DNA of 64,000 bases from Bacillota bacterium (GCA_023407175.1 JAEYMU010000043.1:62001-126000); one strand, 5' to 3'; positions 25,890 through 36,490 are shown, counted from the stretch's first letter. Notes: generated by a model not told the origin, from the sequence alone. Numbers and translations are program-made.

Positions 25890-26828
25890 CTATATTCCCA
25901 CATTTTTCTCGAATAAGGCATTGATAAAATCATCTGCATTGAATTTTTGTAGATCATCGATTTTCTCACCGATACCGATATATTTTACCGGAATTCCTAG
26001 CTCCGACTGAATTGCAATCGCAATGCCACCCTTGGCCGTTCCATCTAACTTTGTCAGAACAATTCCCGTAATATCCGCCACCTCATTGAATTCCTTAGCC
26101 TGTGCAAGTGCATTCTGTCCCGTCGTTCCGTCCAGAACAACAAGTGTCTCCCGGTAGGCTTCGGGATACTCCCGCTCAATGACACGGTCAATCTTCTTAA
26201 GCTCCTCCATGAGGTTTTTCTTATTATGAAGACGGCCGGCTGTATCACAAAGAAGGGCATCCACATCCCTTGCCTTGGCTGCGGTCACTGCATCGTATAT
26301 AACGGCGGCGGGGTCCGAGCCTTCCTTTTGTGCAATAATGCTTACGCCTGCCCGGTGGGCCCATTCGGTCAGCTGCTCGATTGCCGCCGCACGGAAGGTA
26401 TCCGCCGCAGCCACCATAACCTTCTTTCCCTGATCCTTTAGCTGCCCGGCAAGCTTCCCCACGGAGGTGGTCTTGCCCACACCGTTTACACCAATCAGAA
26501 GGATTACGGATTTCTGGTTTTCAAAATCGTAGGCCGTCTCCTTCAGCTTCATCTGCTCCTTCATACTGTTGATCAAAAGCTGCCTGCACTCGCCTGGTTC
26601 CTTTATTTTATTTTCCTTTACCTGCTGGCGCAGGTCCTCTATGATTGCCGTAGTGGTATTAATGCCGATATCAGCCATAATAAGCGTCTCCTCCAGCTCC
26701 TCATAAAAATCATCATCGATGCTGGAAAAGCCGCTGAAAATGGCATCAAAGCCATGTGCTATACTGTTTCTGGTCTTGGAGAGCCCCTGAACCAGTTTGC
26801 TGAAAAATCCTGATTTATTCTCTGCCAT
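25890..26828 (-). CDS. ftsY: Signal recognition particle receptor FtsY
   Basis: This membrane-associated GTPase docks SRP (Ffh). The 312 residues have an NG domain with P-loop GVNGVGKTTS, AAADTFRAAA, CDTAGR and TKLDGTAKGG. The long acidic N-terminal domain of enterobacterial FtsY is absent, as usual in Firmicutes. It follows smc by 20 nt in the rnc-smc-ftsY cluster. Confidence 0.97.
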   Translation of the reverse strand: MAENKSGFFSKLVQGLSKTRNSIAHGFDAIFSGFSSIDDDFYEELEETLIMADIGINTTTAIIEDLRQQVKENKIKEPGECRQLLINSMKEQMKLKETAYDFENQKSVILLIGVNGVGKTTSVGKLAGQLKDQGKKVMVAAADTFRAAAIEQLTEWAHRAGVSIIAQKEGSDPAAVIYDAVTAAKARDVDALLCDTAGRLHNKKNLMEELKKIDRVIEREYPEAYRETLVVLDGTTGQNALAQAKEFNEVADITGIVLTKLDGTAKGGIAIAIQSELGIPVKYIGIGEKIDDLQKFNADDFINALFEKNVGI

Positions 26829-26847
26829 GTTTACCTCTCATCTCCTA

Positions 26848-29800
26848 TTATTTATCCAAGTCATTTTCAATCAGGCTCACGGATACCAAAGTCGATACGC
26901 CCTTCTCCTGCATGGTAATACCATACAAAATGTCAGCGGCTGCCATGGTTCCGCGGCGATGTGTAATAATAATAAATTGCGTATCCCTTGTCAATTTATG
27001 CAAATAATTTGCAAAACGCTTTACATTGGAATCATCCAGCGCCGCCTCTATCTCATCCAGAAGGCAGAAAGGGGAGGGCTTTAAATTCTGGATGGCAAAC
27101 AGTAAGGATATGGCGGTCAATGCCTTCTCACCACCGGAAAGCTGCATCATGTTCTGAAGCTTTTTCCCCGGAGGCTGTGCATTGATACGGATACCTGCCT
27201 CCAGAATATCCTCGCTTTCCGTCAGCTCAAGATCGGCCTTGCCGCCGCCAAAAAGCTCCTTGAATACCACATCAAACTGTTCATTGATTGCCTTGAATTC
27301 CTTTAAGAACCGGACTCTCATCTCCTCATCCAGCTCCTGTATGATCTGAAGCAGCGCCTCCTCAGCCTTGATTAAATCCTCTCGCTGGCCGGACAGGAAG
27401 GCAAAACGTTCGGATAGATTTTTATAATCCTCGATTGCATTGACGTTAACATCACCCAGTTCCTTTATCTTAGCCTTAATCTCGGTTATGGATTTCTTCA
27501 CCTGGGTCAGACTGATTTCCTCCTCCATCGGGAATTCCTGTGCTGATGTATACGTTAGCTCATACTCCTCCCACATGTAGCCCGTCAGAAGATCTGCCTG
27601 CTCCATCAGTTTTTCCTTCTGGCCATTGAGACGAAATACCTCCTTATCCAGCTCGTTCATACGCTCCGACAATTCTTCCCGCTTTGTAAAGAAATTCTTA
27701 TGGATATTGGTGATATGGTCTCTTTCCTTCACACTGTCCTTAATCTTATTCTCCATCTCTGCCAGTAAGGTCTGATATTCCTGTATGGTGGTTTCTGTCT
27801 GTGCGATGGTGCTTTTCTTTTCCGCTACCGCGGAGGAGGTCCTCTGCATATCGGCTTTTAAAGCTTCCATCTCTTCATACAGCTTTTCAATATCCTTCTT
27901 CACACGCTTTACATTTTCCATGAGGAACTGGTTGTTCTGCTCCAGGGCAGATAAATCCAGCCTTTTCTGGGATGCATTTTCATTTGCCTCCTGTTCCTTA
28001 AGGCGTTCCTCCTCAAGCTTTTTGTTCAGCGCTTCGATCATTGCTTCTTTTTCTTTATTTAACCTGGCATTCTGGTCCAAGGATTCATTCAGCTTACTTA
28101 AATTCTCCTTTAAATCCTTTGCCTGAAGCTCAATCTCCGACAGCTCGCGAAGATATTCCTGATATACCGCCTCGGCCTCTGCCTTCTTGGTTACTTCCCT
28201 GTCTAAATTCATCTTGGCGGTATTTTGCTCCAGGAATTTTTCCTGCAAAGCAGCCTTTTTTTCCTCCAGACCGATGCGAAACCTTGCTTTGGCTTCTTTA
28301 TGCTCTTCCTTCTCACGCAGCAGCTCGGCAGCATTTTTTTGTAAAGTGGCTACAAGCTCCTCCATTTCCTCAAGCTCGCGCCTTCTTCCCAGCAAATTGC
28401 TGGCATTCTTATAGGCACCGCCGGATATGGAACCGCCCGGAGTTAAAAGCTCGCCCTCCAGGGTAACAAGCCTTAAGCTGTAATGGTACTTTCTGGCAAT
28501 CGCCGTTGCATGGTCAATATCATCCACAACGATAATCCTGCCCAGCAGATAATCAATGAGTGCATCAAATTTCTTATCCGCTTCCACCAGGCTGCTTCCA
28601 ATCCCAATTACACCAGGCTCCTTTAATACCTTATCCTCTCTCATGCCTGAACCGGCCTGCATATTGGTAAGGGGGAGGAAGGTGGCCCTGCCGAATTTAT
28701 TCTTCTTTAAATAGGTGATAAGCTCCTTGGCACAGGTTTCATCCTCGGTTACGATATTCTGTATGGTACCGCCGAGGGCCGTCTCGATTGCAGTTTCGTA
28801 GGTTTTCTCTACCTTCAGGATATCTGCAACCACCCCGACAATTCCGGGCATATCCGCCCTGCGTTCCATAACCTTCTTGATGCTGATGCCATAGCCCTCA
28901 TAGCGTTCCGTCAGATTCATCAGAGCTTCCAGACGGGATTTTTCACTTAAGTATCCGGCCTGTATCTCATTATATCCGTTACTGACACTGTCAATACGTT
29001 CCTGGGTCTGCGTAATGGACTGTTCCAAAGAATTGCTTTCCTTTGTCAGCGTTATAATATGTTCGGATACCGCTTGCAGCTTATCCTGACATTCCTTAAT
29101 GTTCTCGTTGAACTGCTCTTCTTCACTTTTATATTTTAACAGTCTTTGATTCAACTCCGACTTACGCAGCGTATTCTGTTCCAGCATGGTTTCATAACGC
29201 TGCATATTGCTTTTGATACCCGAATTGATATTCAGCTGCTCAAAGATACCGTTGTTACAGTCTTCAATCTCTCTGGTATACTTCTGAATATTGTCCTTAA
29301 TCTTATTTAACCGGGACAGGGCTTCACTTAATAAATCATCCATGGCTGAAATTTTATCATCAATTGCAGCCTTTTGGGCAAGATATCCGTTTTCCTCTTC
29401 CTTCTTACCCTGAATCTCCTGCTCACTGGTATGTATCCGGCTTCTGATATACTCATCATTTTGCAGGGCCGAACTGATCTGCTCCTGTAAAACCTTGATT
29501 TCACCCTCGGATTTCTCTATCTTAAGCTTTAACTCATTATAGCTGTTCTTATCTGTTTCAATGCTTCTGTCCCATTCCTCCAGCTGTTTTTCCAGATGGA
29601 TATATTCTTCCTTCGTATTTTCATACTCCGCCTTCACCTGCTCCAGGTCTGAGGCTGCAATAACGAGCTTTTCCTCTGTCTGCTCTCCTGATACGCGTAT
29701 CTTCTCGTATTCCTTCAGGAACTGGTTTACTTCAAGACTCTTTAATTCCTCCTTAAGCTTCAAATAAACCTTGGCAACGCCGGACTGCTTCTCCAAGGGT

Positions 29801-30408
29801 ACAAGCTGCTTTTCAATCTCCCGGATAATATCCGTGATACGGGATAAATTCAGCTTTTCTTCCTCCAGATTCTTCTCCGCTGTCAGCTTTCGCCGTTTAA
29901 ATTTAACAATTCCGGCCGCCTCGTCAAAAAGCTCCCGCCTGTCCTCCGGCTTTCCGCTTAGGATTTTATCAATCTGACCCTGTCCGATGATGGAATAGCC
30001 TTCCTTACCGATTCCGGTATCCAGAAAAAGCTCATACACATCCTTAAGGCGGCAGGAGGAGCCATTGATCAGATATTCACTTTCACCGGAGCGGTAAACT
30101 CTTCTGGCTATGGTAACCTCATCATATTCAATTGGTAATTTGTGATCCGAATTGTCCAGGGTAATCGCCACATAGGCATAACCCAGGGGCTTGCGGGTTT
30201 GTGTTCCCGAGAAAATAACATCCTCCATCCTGGAACCCCGAAGCTGCTTCGCGCTTTGTTCTCCCAAAACCCAGCGTACGGCGTCTGCCACATTGCTTTT
30301 TCCGCTGCCATTAGGACCTACAATACCGGTAATTCCGTCATGAAACTCCAGTGTAATTTTATTTGCAAAGGATTTAAAACCATGGACCTCAATACTTTTT
30401 AAGTGCAT
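26848..30408 (-). CDS. smc: Chromosome partition protein SMC
   Basis: This ATPase of chromosome condensation works with ScpA and ScpB. The 1186 residues are standard: Walker [10 protein letters not shown] at 32-40, Q-loop, coiled coil to about 500, a hinge at about 515-670 ([25 protein letters not shown]), return coiled coil, then signature [17 protein letters not shown] and Walker [15 protein letters not shown]. The ATG has GGGAG upstream. It lies between rnc and ftsY, the conserved order. Confidence 0.98.
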   Translation of the reverse strand: MHLKSIEVHGFKSFANKITLEFHDGITGIVGPNGSGKSNVADAVRWVLGEQSAKQLRGSRMEDVIFSGTQTRKPLGYAYVAITLDNSDHKLPIEYDEVTIARRVYRSGESEYLINGSSCRLKDVYELFLDTGIGKEGYSIIGQGQIDKILSGKPEDRRELFDEAAGIVKFKRRKLTAEKNLEEEKLNLSRITDIIREIEKQLVPLEKQSGVAKVYLKLKEELKSLEVNQFLKEYEKIRVSGEQTEEKLVIAASDLEQVKAEYENTKEEYIHLEKQLEEWDRSIETDKNSYNELKLKIEKSEGEIKVLQEQISSALQNDEYIRSRIHTSEQEIQGKKEEENGYLAQKAAIDDKISAMDDLLSEALSRLNKIKDNIQKYTREIEDCNNGIFEQLNINSGIKSNMQRYETMLEQNTLRKSELNQRLLKYKSEEEQFNENIKECQDKLQAVSEHIITLTKESNSLEQSITQTQERIDSVSNGYNEIQAGYLSEKSRLEALMNLTERYEGYGISIKKVMERRADMPGIVGVVADILKVEKTYETAIETALGGTIQNIVTEDETCAKELITYLKKNKFGRATFLPLTNMQAGSGMREDKVLKEPGVIGIGSSLVEADKKFDALIDYLLGRIIVVDDIDHATAIARKYHYSLRLVTLEGELLTPGGSISGGAYKNASNLLGRRRELEEMEELVATLQKNAAELLREKEEHKEAKARFRIGLEEKKAALQEKFLEQNTAKMNLDREVTKKAEAEAVYQEYLRELSEIELQAKDLKENLSKLNESLDQNARLNKEKEAMIEALNKKLEEERLKEQEANENASQKRLDLSALEQNNQFLMENVKRVKKDIEKLYEEMEALKADMQRTSSAVAEKKSTIAQTETTIQEYQTLLAEMENKIKDSVKERDHITNIHKNFFTKREELSERMNELDKEVFRLNGQKEKLMEQADLLTGYMWEEYELTYTSAQEFPMEEEISLTQVKKSITEIKAKIKELGDVNVNAIEDYKNLSERFAFLSGQREDLIKAEEALLQIIQELDEEMRVRFLKEFKAINEQFDVVFKELFGGGKADLELTESEDILEAGIRINAQPPGKKLQNMMQLSGGEKALTAISLLFAIQNLKPSPFCLLDEIEAALDDSNVKRFANYLHKLTRDTQFIIITHRRGTMAAADILYGITMQEKGVSTLVSVSLIENDLDK

Positions 30409-30426
30409 TATTTTCTCCCTATACCA

Positions 30427-31134
30427 TTATTGACTGCGTAATGCCTGGATTGCCTGATACGCAGCCTCCTGCTCGGCCGCCTTCTTGGTCCGTCCGGTGC
30501 CGATTCCAATCTCATCATTGCCGATGCATACGGCAATGGTAAAGGTTTTATTGTGATCCGGTCCTTCCTCGGAAATCAGCCGATAACGCAACCTTTGCTT
30601 ATTATTTTCATTCTGGATCATCTCCTGTAAGATAGTCTTGCTATCGAAAAAGAGGTTTTTATTCTTAATATCAGCTAAAATAAAGCTTTTAATAAACTCT
30701 TTTGCACTAGTAAAACCACCGTCAAGATAAATTGCTCCAATTACTGCCTCCAGCGTATCCGAGAGGATGGAATCCCGCATTCTTCCGCCTGAGCTGTCCT
30801 CACCCTTTCCTAACAGGATATATTCCCCCAGTGTCAAATCCCTGGCACAGGAGGACAGGGTCTGTTCACAGACGATACTTGCGCGAAGCTTTGTCAAGTC
30901 TCCCTCGGATAGCTCCGTATACTGGGTATAAACCGTCTCACTGGTGACCAGCTCCAATACCGCATCTCCAAGAAACTCCAGCCGTTCATTATTTTTTTCC
31001 TTCTCCAGCCTCATCTCATTCGCATAGGAGCTATGGGTTAGAGCATGAAACAAAATGGATGGATCGGCAAAATGATATCCGATTTTATTCTCCAGCCCCA
31101 ACAGCTTATCCTCTGATTTCTTCTGTGTTTTCAT
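30427..31134 (-). CDS. rnc: Ribonuclease III
   Basis: It cleaves double-stranded RNA in rRNA and mRNA processing. The product has 235 residues from the Met at 31134. The frame extends to 31182 but that region lies in a terminator hairpin, and AAGGGAGG precedes the later Met. The catalytic motif ERLEFLGDAVLELV and the second metal site (DTLEAVIGAIYLD) are present. A C-terminal dsRNA-binding domain ends in GTGRTKKAAEQEAAYQAI. Confidence 0.95.
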   Translation of the reverse strand: MKTQKKSEDKLLGLENKIGYHFADPSILFHALTHSSYANEMRLEKEKNNERLEFLGDAVLELVTSETVYTQYTELSEGDLTKLRASIVCEQTLSSCARDLTLGEYILLGKGEDSSGGRMRDSILSDTLEAVIGAIYLDGGFTSAKEFIKSFILADIKNKNLFFDSKTILQEMIQNENNKQRLRYRLISEEGPDHNKTFTIAVCIGNDEIGIGTGRTKKAAEQEAAYQAIQALRSQ

Positions 31135-31171
31135 ATGAGAAGAAAGCCTCCCTTCTGTCCAAACCTTATAT

Positions 31172-31211
31172 GAAAAGCCCATAAATAAGGCATACCTTAT
31201 TCACAGGGCTT
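31172..31211 (-). terminator. Rho-independent terminator between acpP and rnc
   Basis: On the minus strand AAGCCC (31206-31211) and GGGCTT form the outer stem; AATAAGG and CCTTATT form the inner stem; a TTTT run follows. It separates plsX-acpP from the rnc-smc-ftsY-ilvA run. Confidence 0.75.
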
Positions 31212-31258
31212 ATTCATACCTTTGTTATTATATTTTGCTTATCTTTTAAAAATTATAT

Positions 31259-31272
31259 TTCAATCGATTGAA
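31259..31272. promoter_or_regulatory. 14-bp perfect palindrome after acpP
   Basis: TTCAATCGATTGAA, centred on CGAT's middle, about 20 nt past the acpP stop. On the minus strand it runs into ATATAATTTTT, a possible -10. It could be an operator or the base of a small hairpin; function unknown. Confidence 0.35.
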
Positions 31273-31292
31273 TTAGCTGCCGGAACATCCTC

Positions 31293-31529
31293 TTAATTCA
31301 ATGCGTTTTTAATCTGCTCGATGGCATCGGCAACTGTAACGATGTTCTCTGCATCCTCATTGGCAATTTCAATGTCGAACTCCTCTTCAATTCCCATGAT
31401 AATCTGAAATACGTCCAGAGAATCCGCACCAAGATCATCGACAAAGGTCGTTTCCATTGTAATCTCATCTTCATCTACATTTAAAACTTCACTGATAATT
31501 TTTTGTAACTTTTCAAATTCCATAGCCAT
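31293..31529 (-). CDS. acpP: Acyl carrier protein
   Basis: This acidic 78-residue protein carries fatty acyl chains on 4'-phosphopantetheine attached to S37 in GADSLD. The helix II-III sequence [15 protein letters not shown] is typical. It follows plsX by 15 nt, and the two act in the same phospholipid precursor pathway. Confidence 0.98.
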   Translation of the reverse strand: MAMEFEKLQKIISEVLNVDEDEITMETTFVDDLGADSLDVFQIIMGIEEEFDIEIANEDAENIVTVADAIEQIKNALN

Positions 31530-31544
31530 TCACCCTTCTTTTAT

Positions 31545-32555
31545 TTATTCGTTGTTACTTAGATTTTTCTTTATTTTTTCATTTATTTGCTGTCTTGTGA
31601 AAGTCACACATTGCAGAATGGAATTCTTAATCTCACCGCTCTTTGAATTGCCGTGTGTTTTTACCACAAGACCCTTCAAGCCGAGTAACGGGGCCCCGCC
31701 GTATTTGGACGCATCAAAGTCCTTCAAAGTCTCCTTCAAAGCCGGTTTACAAAGAAGTGCTCCTATCTTACTCTTTGTTGTACTCATAAGGCCTGTTTTT
31801 ATCTTCTTCACCAACGCTGTTCCCAGTCCCTCGTAAAGCTTAAGAATTACATTACCGACAAACGCCTCACAGACAATCACATCTGCTCCGCCATTGGGAA
31901 TTTCCCTTGCCTCAATACTACCTATGAAATTAATATCCGTACAGCCCTTCAGCAAAGGAAAGGTTTCCTTCACCAGTTGATTACCCTTTTCTTCTTCGGC
32001 ACCTATATTTACAATTGCCACTCTCGGATTTTTTATACCAATTACATTCTCCATATAAATGGAACCCATCTTCGCGAATTGAACCAGATGAGTGGGCCTT
32101 GCGTCCACATTGGCTCCGCAATCCACTAAAAGAGAAACACCATTCATCGTCGGTATCAAAGGCGCAAGCGGCGGCCGTTCCACTCCCTCAATTCTTCCGA
32201 TGATCAGCTGGCCTCCGGCAAGTACGGCTCCGGTACTCCCGGCAGACACAAATGCATCTGCTTCACCGTTCTTAACCAGATTCAATGCAGTTACAATAGA
32301 AGAATTTTTTTTGCGGCGGATTGCCAAAACGGGTGCTTCATAGTTTGTTATAACTTCCGGTGCATGTACGACTGTAATACGCTCCTTGTCATAAGTATAC
32401 TCACTTAGTTCTTTCTCAATGACAACTTCATCGCCGGTCAGAATAATTTTTATATCCTTCGCTTCGGAAATTGCAAGTACCGATCCTTTGATTATCTCGG
32501 CGGGAGCATAATCTCCGCCCATGGCATCCACTGCAACTGTAATAGTATTGTGCAT
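31545..32555 (-). CDS. plsX: Phosphate acyltransferase PlsX
   Basis: It converts acyl-ACP to acyl-phosphate for PlsY. The 336 residues start MHNTITVAVDAMGGDYAP, preceded by GGAG with 6-nt spacing; the in-frame ATG at 32567 overlaps that site. Conserved motifs include AVDAMGGD, SAGSTGAVLAGG, and LVDCGANVDARP. It heads a plsX-acpP operon with a promoter about 150 nt upstream and two leader hairpins. Confidence 0.97.
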   Translation of the reverse strand: MHNTITVAVDAMGGDYAPAEIIKGSVLAISEAKDIKIILTGDEVVIEKELSEYTYDKERITVVHAPEVITNYEAPVLAIRRKKNSSIVTALNLVKNGEADAFVSAGSTGAVLAGGQLIIGRIEGVERPPLAPLIPTMNGVSLLVDCGANVDARPTHLVQFAKMGSIYMENVIGIKNPRVAIVNIGAEEEKGNQLVKETFPLLKGCTDINFIGSIEAREIPNGGADVIVCEAFVGNVILKLYEGLGTALVKKIKTGLMSTTKSKIGALLCKPALKETLKDFDASKYGGAPLLGLKGLVVKTHGNSKSGEIKNSILQCVTFTRQQINEKIKKNLSNNE

Positions 32556-32585
32556 AAGCTTCTCCATTCCGTCCGGTATCCATAT

Positions 32586-32647
32586 ATTATCAGAAGAAAA
32601 CCTCTTCCGATAATCGAGTATTATGTAGACTTACCTGCGTACATAAT
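32586..32647 (-). other. Two leader hairpins of plsX
   Basis: Hairpin A: ATTATC-GAAG with CTTC-GATAAT (32586-32614). Hairpin B: ATTATGTA (32620-32627) with TACATAAT (32640-32647). Both lie in the predicted 5' untranslated region. No U-run follows either, so they are not typical terminators. Confidence 0.4.
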
Positions 32648-32707
32648 ATTAGCATTAAAACCAATAAAAACAAAAGCTCCTCATTGCCTTAAGCTAATCT
32701 ATTAAAC

Positions 32708-32736
32708 AATATACTCGATATTATTCTAAAAATCAA
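32708..32736 (-). promoter_or_regulatory. Promoter of plsX-acpP
   Basis: TTGATT (32731-32736), 17-nt spacer, TATATT (32708-32713). No clear FapR-type palindrome overlaps it. Confidence 0.6.
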
Positions 32737-32793
32737 CCACATTTTTGAAAATATAATAATCTGCTTTGATTAGGGCATTTTCATTAATTTCAC

Positions 32794-32843
32794 AAAAATG
32801 GGCGCCTCCGAATGAGTGCTTTTGCATCATTCTGAAACGCCCA
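32794..32843 (-). terminator. Rho-independent terminator after cheR
   Basis: TGGGCG (32799-32804) pairs with CGCCCA (32838-32843), with an inner imperfect stem GAATGA.. /..TCATTC. On the minus strand five T follow. Together with the plsX promoter and leader it accounts for the 32556-32903 spacer. Confidence 0.8.
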
Positions 32844-32903
32844 CAGTATAACCTGCAATTATTTCTTATTTAACCTAAGAAAGGGGATTTTCCTCGCCCT
32901 GTC

Positions 32904-33683
32904 CTATGCTTTTTTATAAAAGAAGGATTTGAAATTCAAAAATCCGATTTGCTGCGCCTGTATAATCTGCTCCGTACTGCCAACAAACAACAGGGCATCC
33001 TTCTTCAAAGCTTTGTTAAAGTCCTGATATATCTTATTCTTAGCCTCATCCGTAAAATAAATTAATACATTACGGCATACGATCAAATCGCAATTTCCAG
33101 GATATGCATCCCGTAATAAATCATGCTGCTTAAATTCAACACAGGCCTTAATCTGCTCTGAAATCTGATAGGTTTTATCATTGAGCTTCTCGAAGTGCTT
33201 TTTCAGGAATTCCTCCGGGAGCCCCTTCAGACTCTTATCGCTGTATAGTCCGGCCTTTGCCTTATCCATCACTGTTTTATCAATATCCGTAGCAATAATC
33301 TTTATTCTGTTAAGCGGAAGAAATCTTGATAGCAGCATGGCAAGGGAGTAAGGCTCATCACCAGTGGAGCAGGCAGCACTCCATATCTTCAAGTCCTTAC
33401 CGAAGCGCTCCATCAGGTAAGGAAACACTTCCTTCTCTAAGAGCACCCATTGCTCCGGATTTCTAAAGAATTCCGAAACATTGATTGTGATGTAATTAAT
33501 GAATTCTTCGTAGGCCACTTTATCGGTCTTTAGCTTCGTAACATAATCCTGATAGGAAGTTATATTATGCTTCGATATCAATGCCTCGATTCGCCGTTTC
33601 ATCTGGCGCTCTTTGTAGGAATTCAAATCAATCTTGGTCATATCATAAATGGATTGTTTAAAAGCTTCATAAGTGCCAAGCAA
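32904..33683 (-). CDS. cheR: CheR-type chemoreceptor glutamate methyltransferase
   Basis: The 259 residues have the CheR N-terminal helical domain (YEAFKQSIYDMTKIDL) and the SAM-binding domain with AACSTGDEPYSLAMLL, IIATDIDKTVMDKA and VCRNVLIYF. The family methylates chemoreceptors. No other chemotaxis gene is near; it lies between the ispH-S1 fusion and plsX. Its targets must be encoded elsewhere, or it has another role. A terminator follows. Confidence 0.9.
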   Translation of the reverse strand: MLGTYEAFKQSIYDMTKIDLNSYKERQMKRRIEALISKHNITSYQDYVTKLKTDKVAYEEFINYITINVSEFFRNPEQWVLLEKEVFPYLMERFGKDLKIWSAACSTGDEPYSLAMLLSRFLPLNRIKIIATDIDKTVMDKAKAGLYSDKSLKGLPEEFLKKHFEKLNDKTYQISEQIKACVEFKQHDLLRDAYPGNCDLIVCRNVLIYFTDEAKNKIYQDFNKALKKDALLFVGSTEQIIQAQQIGFLNFKSFFYKKA

Positions 33684-33751
33684 AATATTTCTCCTTTATC
33701 ATATGTTTATTGTCCGTATGAAATTATTCTTGCAAATGCAATGTCCAGATT

Positions 33752-35737
33752 TTATTCCTCAGCTGCTTCAGCCTCTTCTTCTGCTGCGGCTTCTGCCAGA
33801 GTTTCTGTAGGAGCCTCCGCCTCTACCGGTGCCTCAAGTGCCTTTACACTCAAGCTGATTTTCTTATCCTCTTTATTAAATTCAACAACCTTAGCGGTTA
33901 TCTCCTGGCCAATCTTAAGTGCATCTGCAGGCTTCTCCACATGCTCTCTGGAAATCTGAGATACATGAAGCAGTGCATCGATGCCGGGCTCTAATTCAAT
34001 GAAAGCACCGAAATCAGTCATACGGGCTACCGTACCGTTTACGACATTGCCAACTGCATACTTGGTTTCTGCGTTAATCCAGGGATTGGCTTCTTCAAAT
34101 TTTAAGCTTAAGGCGATCTTCTCACCCTGAATATCCTTAATAAAGGCCTTCACGGTATCGCCAACCTTGAATACCTTCTTCGGATTCTCAACTCTGCCCC
34201 AGGACATCTCAGAGATGTGAAGCAGACCGTCAGCTCCGCCAAGATCAATAAATGCGCCAAAATCTGTAATGTTTTTAACCTTGCCTTCAACAGTTGCTCC
34301 TACGGAGATTTTCTCGAACAGCTCCTTCTTTAAAGCTTCCTTCTTAGCTACGATTAACTGCTTGCGGTCACCGATAATTCTTCTCTTCTTTGGATTGAAC
34401 TCGGTAATAACAAATTCAATTGTCTCACCGTTGTATTTTGCCAAATCCTTCTCATAGCTGTCGGAAATCAGGCTTGCAGGAATAAATATTCTTGCTTCGT
34501 CAATAATAACACTTAAGCCACCATTTAATACAGCAGCCACCTTTGCCGTTAACACCTCATGACTTTCAAAAGCTTCCTCAAGTCTCTTGTTACCTTTTTC
34601 TGCCGCGAGTCTCTTATAGGTCAGGGACACTTGTCCTTCTCCGTCGTTAACCTTAAGGATTTTTGCCTGCATAACATCGCCGGCATTAACAACGGTTCTT
34701 AAATCAAGGTTAGGAGTATTGGTATATTCACTTCTCGTAATGATACCTTCCGACTTGTAGCCTATATTTAAGATGATCTCGTCATCTTTTACAGCCAAGA
34801 CAATTCCTTCTACAACATCACCGTTGCTTATTTTCACTACTTTCTCTTCTTCTAATAATTGTTCAAAACTCTTTTCTGACATAGCGGTATGAACCTCCTT
34901 GATAATATTGTTTGGGGTCGATGCCCCTGCTGTAATACCTACGTTCGAAAAAGATTTAAATAAATTTAAATCCAGGTCATCCAGTTTCTGTATATAGTAA
35001 GTATTTTCACATTCTTTTTTACAGATATCATATAGCTTTCTGGTATTGGAACTATGTTTTCCTCCTATCACAACCATGGCATCGGATTGCCTTGCCAGCT
35101 GATAGGACTCGGTTTGCCGCTGGGTTGTAGCGTTGCAAATCGTATTTAAAACAAATATATAATAACCCTTTTTCGTAATAATTTCAACTAATTCTTGAAA
35201 TTTCTTGTAATTAAATGTCGTCTGTGCCACAACGCACAGCTTTCGCTCCTTCGGCAATGAGAGTTCCAAAGCCTCCTGCTCATTTTCAATTACCGTATAA
35301 TCATCAGGATTTTCTTCTATTCTGTTTTGCCGGCACCAGCCGATAATCCCTTCCACCTCGGGATGCTTTGAATTGCCAATGATGATGATGTGATAACCCT
35401 CCAGGCTCTTTTCTCTTACTGCCTTATGAATTTTCTTCACATAAGGACAGGTTGCATCAATGACCTTATGGCCATAGGAAGCCAGCTGGTTTTGGAGCTT
35501 TTCCGAAACGCCGTGGGAACGTATGATTATTGTTCCCGCAGGCAGTGTTTTTAATTCTTCAGGATTTTCAATCACAATTACACCTTTTTTGCTTAAATCG
35601 GCCACTACCTCGTCATTATGAATGATGGGGCCAAAGGTATATACTCTGTTTCCCGCTTTTGCTTCCTGATATACCAAATCAACAGCCCTTTGTACGCCAA
35701 AGCAAAAACCGGCGTTTTTTGCCGTTGTTACCTTCAT
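33752..35737 (-). CDS. ispH: Bifunctional IspH (HMBPP reductase) - ribosomal protein S1-like fusion
   Basis: Residues 1-280 are 4-hydroxy-3-methylbut-2-enyl diphosphate reductase, the last step of the MEP isoprenoid pathway. Its three iron-sulfur cysteines lie in GFCFGVQRAV (C12), ATCPYVKKIH and TICNATTQRQ. Residues about 290-640 hold four S1 RNA-binding domains, the last two with the repeated TDFGAFI(D/E)L pattern, followed by an Ala/Glu tail. This fusion is known from many Clostridia. The Met at 35737 has GGGGGA upstream and replaces the frame start at 35755. cmk lies upstream. Confidence 0.95.
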   Translation of the reverse strand: MKVTTAKNAGFCFGVQRAVDLVYQEAKAGNRVYTFGPIIHNDEVVADLSKKGVIVIENPEELKTLPAGTIIIRSHGVSEKLQNQLASYGHKVIDATCPYVKKIHKAVREKSLEGYHIIIIGNSKHPEVEGIIGWCRQNRIEENPDDYTVIENEQEALELSLPKERKLCVVAQTTFNYKKFQELVEIITKKGYYIFVLNTICNATTQRQTESYQLARQSDAMVVIGGKHSSNTRKLYDICKKECENTYYIQKLDDLDLNLFKSFSNVGITAGASTPNNIIKEVHTAMSEKSFEQLLEEEKVVKISNGDVVEGIVLAVKDDEIILNIGYKSEGIITRSEYTNTPNLDLRTVVNAGDVMQAKILKVNDGEGQVSLTYKRLAAEKGNKRLEEAFESHEVLTAKVAAVLNGGLSVIIDEARIFIPASLISDSYEKDLAKYNGETIEFVITEFNPKKRRIIGDRKQLIVAKKEALKKELFEKISVGATVEGKVKNITDFGAFIDLGGADGLLHISEMSWGRVENPKKVFKVGDTVKAFIKDIQGEKIALSLKFEEANPWINAETKYAVGNVVNGTVARMTDFGAFIELEPGIDALLHVSQISREHVEKPADALKIGQEITAKVVEFNKEDKKISLSVKALEAPVEAEAPTETLAEAAAEEEAEAAEE

Positions 35738-35804
35738 GCATCTTCCCCCGTTCACTTACAGGTTGTGTTTTCCCTCTTATTCTGACCGGTAAACCACCTG
35801 CTGT

Positions 35805-36470
35805 CTATCCTTCCTTAATCAAACTGATTATTTTTTCAACCACCTCGTCAATTGTCATATAGGAGGTGTCCAGATAGACCGCGTCCTCAGCCTGCTTTAA
35901 AGGAGCGAATTCTCTGGTCATATCCCGGCGGTCGCGCTCTATAATATCCTTTTCAATGGCATCAATATCAGCCGCAATACCTTTATTTTTAAGCTCCATC
36001 CATCTTCGTTTTGCACGTTCTCCTGAGCTAGCCGTAAGATATATTTTTAAATCGGCACCCGGCAGTACATAGGTTCCGATGTCCCTTCCGTCCATTACGA
36101 CGCTTTCCCTCCGGGCAAGCTCCTGCTGAAGCTCTACCAGCTTGAGGCGGACTGCTTTATTTACCGAGGTAGCACTTGCCATATTTCCTACCTCCTCCGT
36201 TCGGATAAAGCCGTTAACATTCTCTCCGTTTAGGATAACAAGCTGCTCTCCGTTGCGGTATTCAATTGTGATGTTAATATTTTTACAGGCCTCCTCGATT
36301 TTGTCAACCTGCTCGGCAGTGATATTATTTCTTAGAAAATATAGGGCCATAGCACGATACATCGCTCCGGTATCCACATAAATGAAATCCAACTGCTTTG
36401 CAATCCGTTTGGCTATGGTGCTTTTGCCGGCTCCGGCCGGCCCGTCAATTGCAAGATTAAAATTCTTCAA
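35805..36470 (-). CDS. cmk: Cytidylate kinase
   Basis: It phosphorylates CMP and dCMP. The 221 residues start MKNFNLAIDGPAGAGKSTIAKRI with the P-loop. Other motifs are YVDTGAMYRAMA, VVMDGRDIGTYV and the LID segment RDRRDMTREFAPLKQA. It follows the flavoprotein gene by 20 nt and precedes ispH-S1, a common clostridial arrangement. Confidence 0.97.
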   Translation of the reverse strand: MKNFNLAIDGPAGAGKSTIAKRIAKQLDFIYVDTGAMYRAMALYFLRNNITAEQVDKIEEACKNINITIEYRNGEQLVILNGENVNGFIRTEEVGNMASATSVNKAVRLKLVELQQELARRESVVMDGRDIGTYVLPGADLKIYLTASSGERAKRRWMELKNKGIAADIDAIEKDIIERDRRDMTREFAPLKQAEDAVYLDTSYMTIDEVVEKIISLIKEG

Positions 36471-36490
36471 GACAATTTCCTCCGAGTTAC

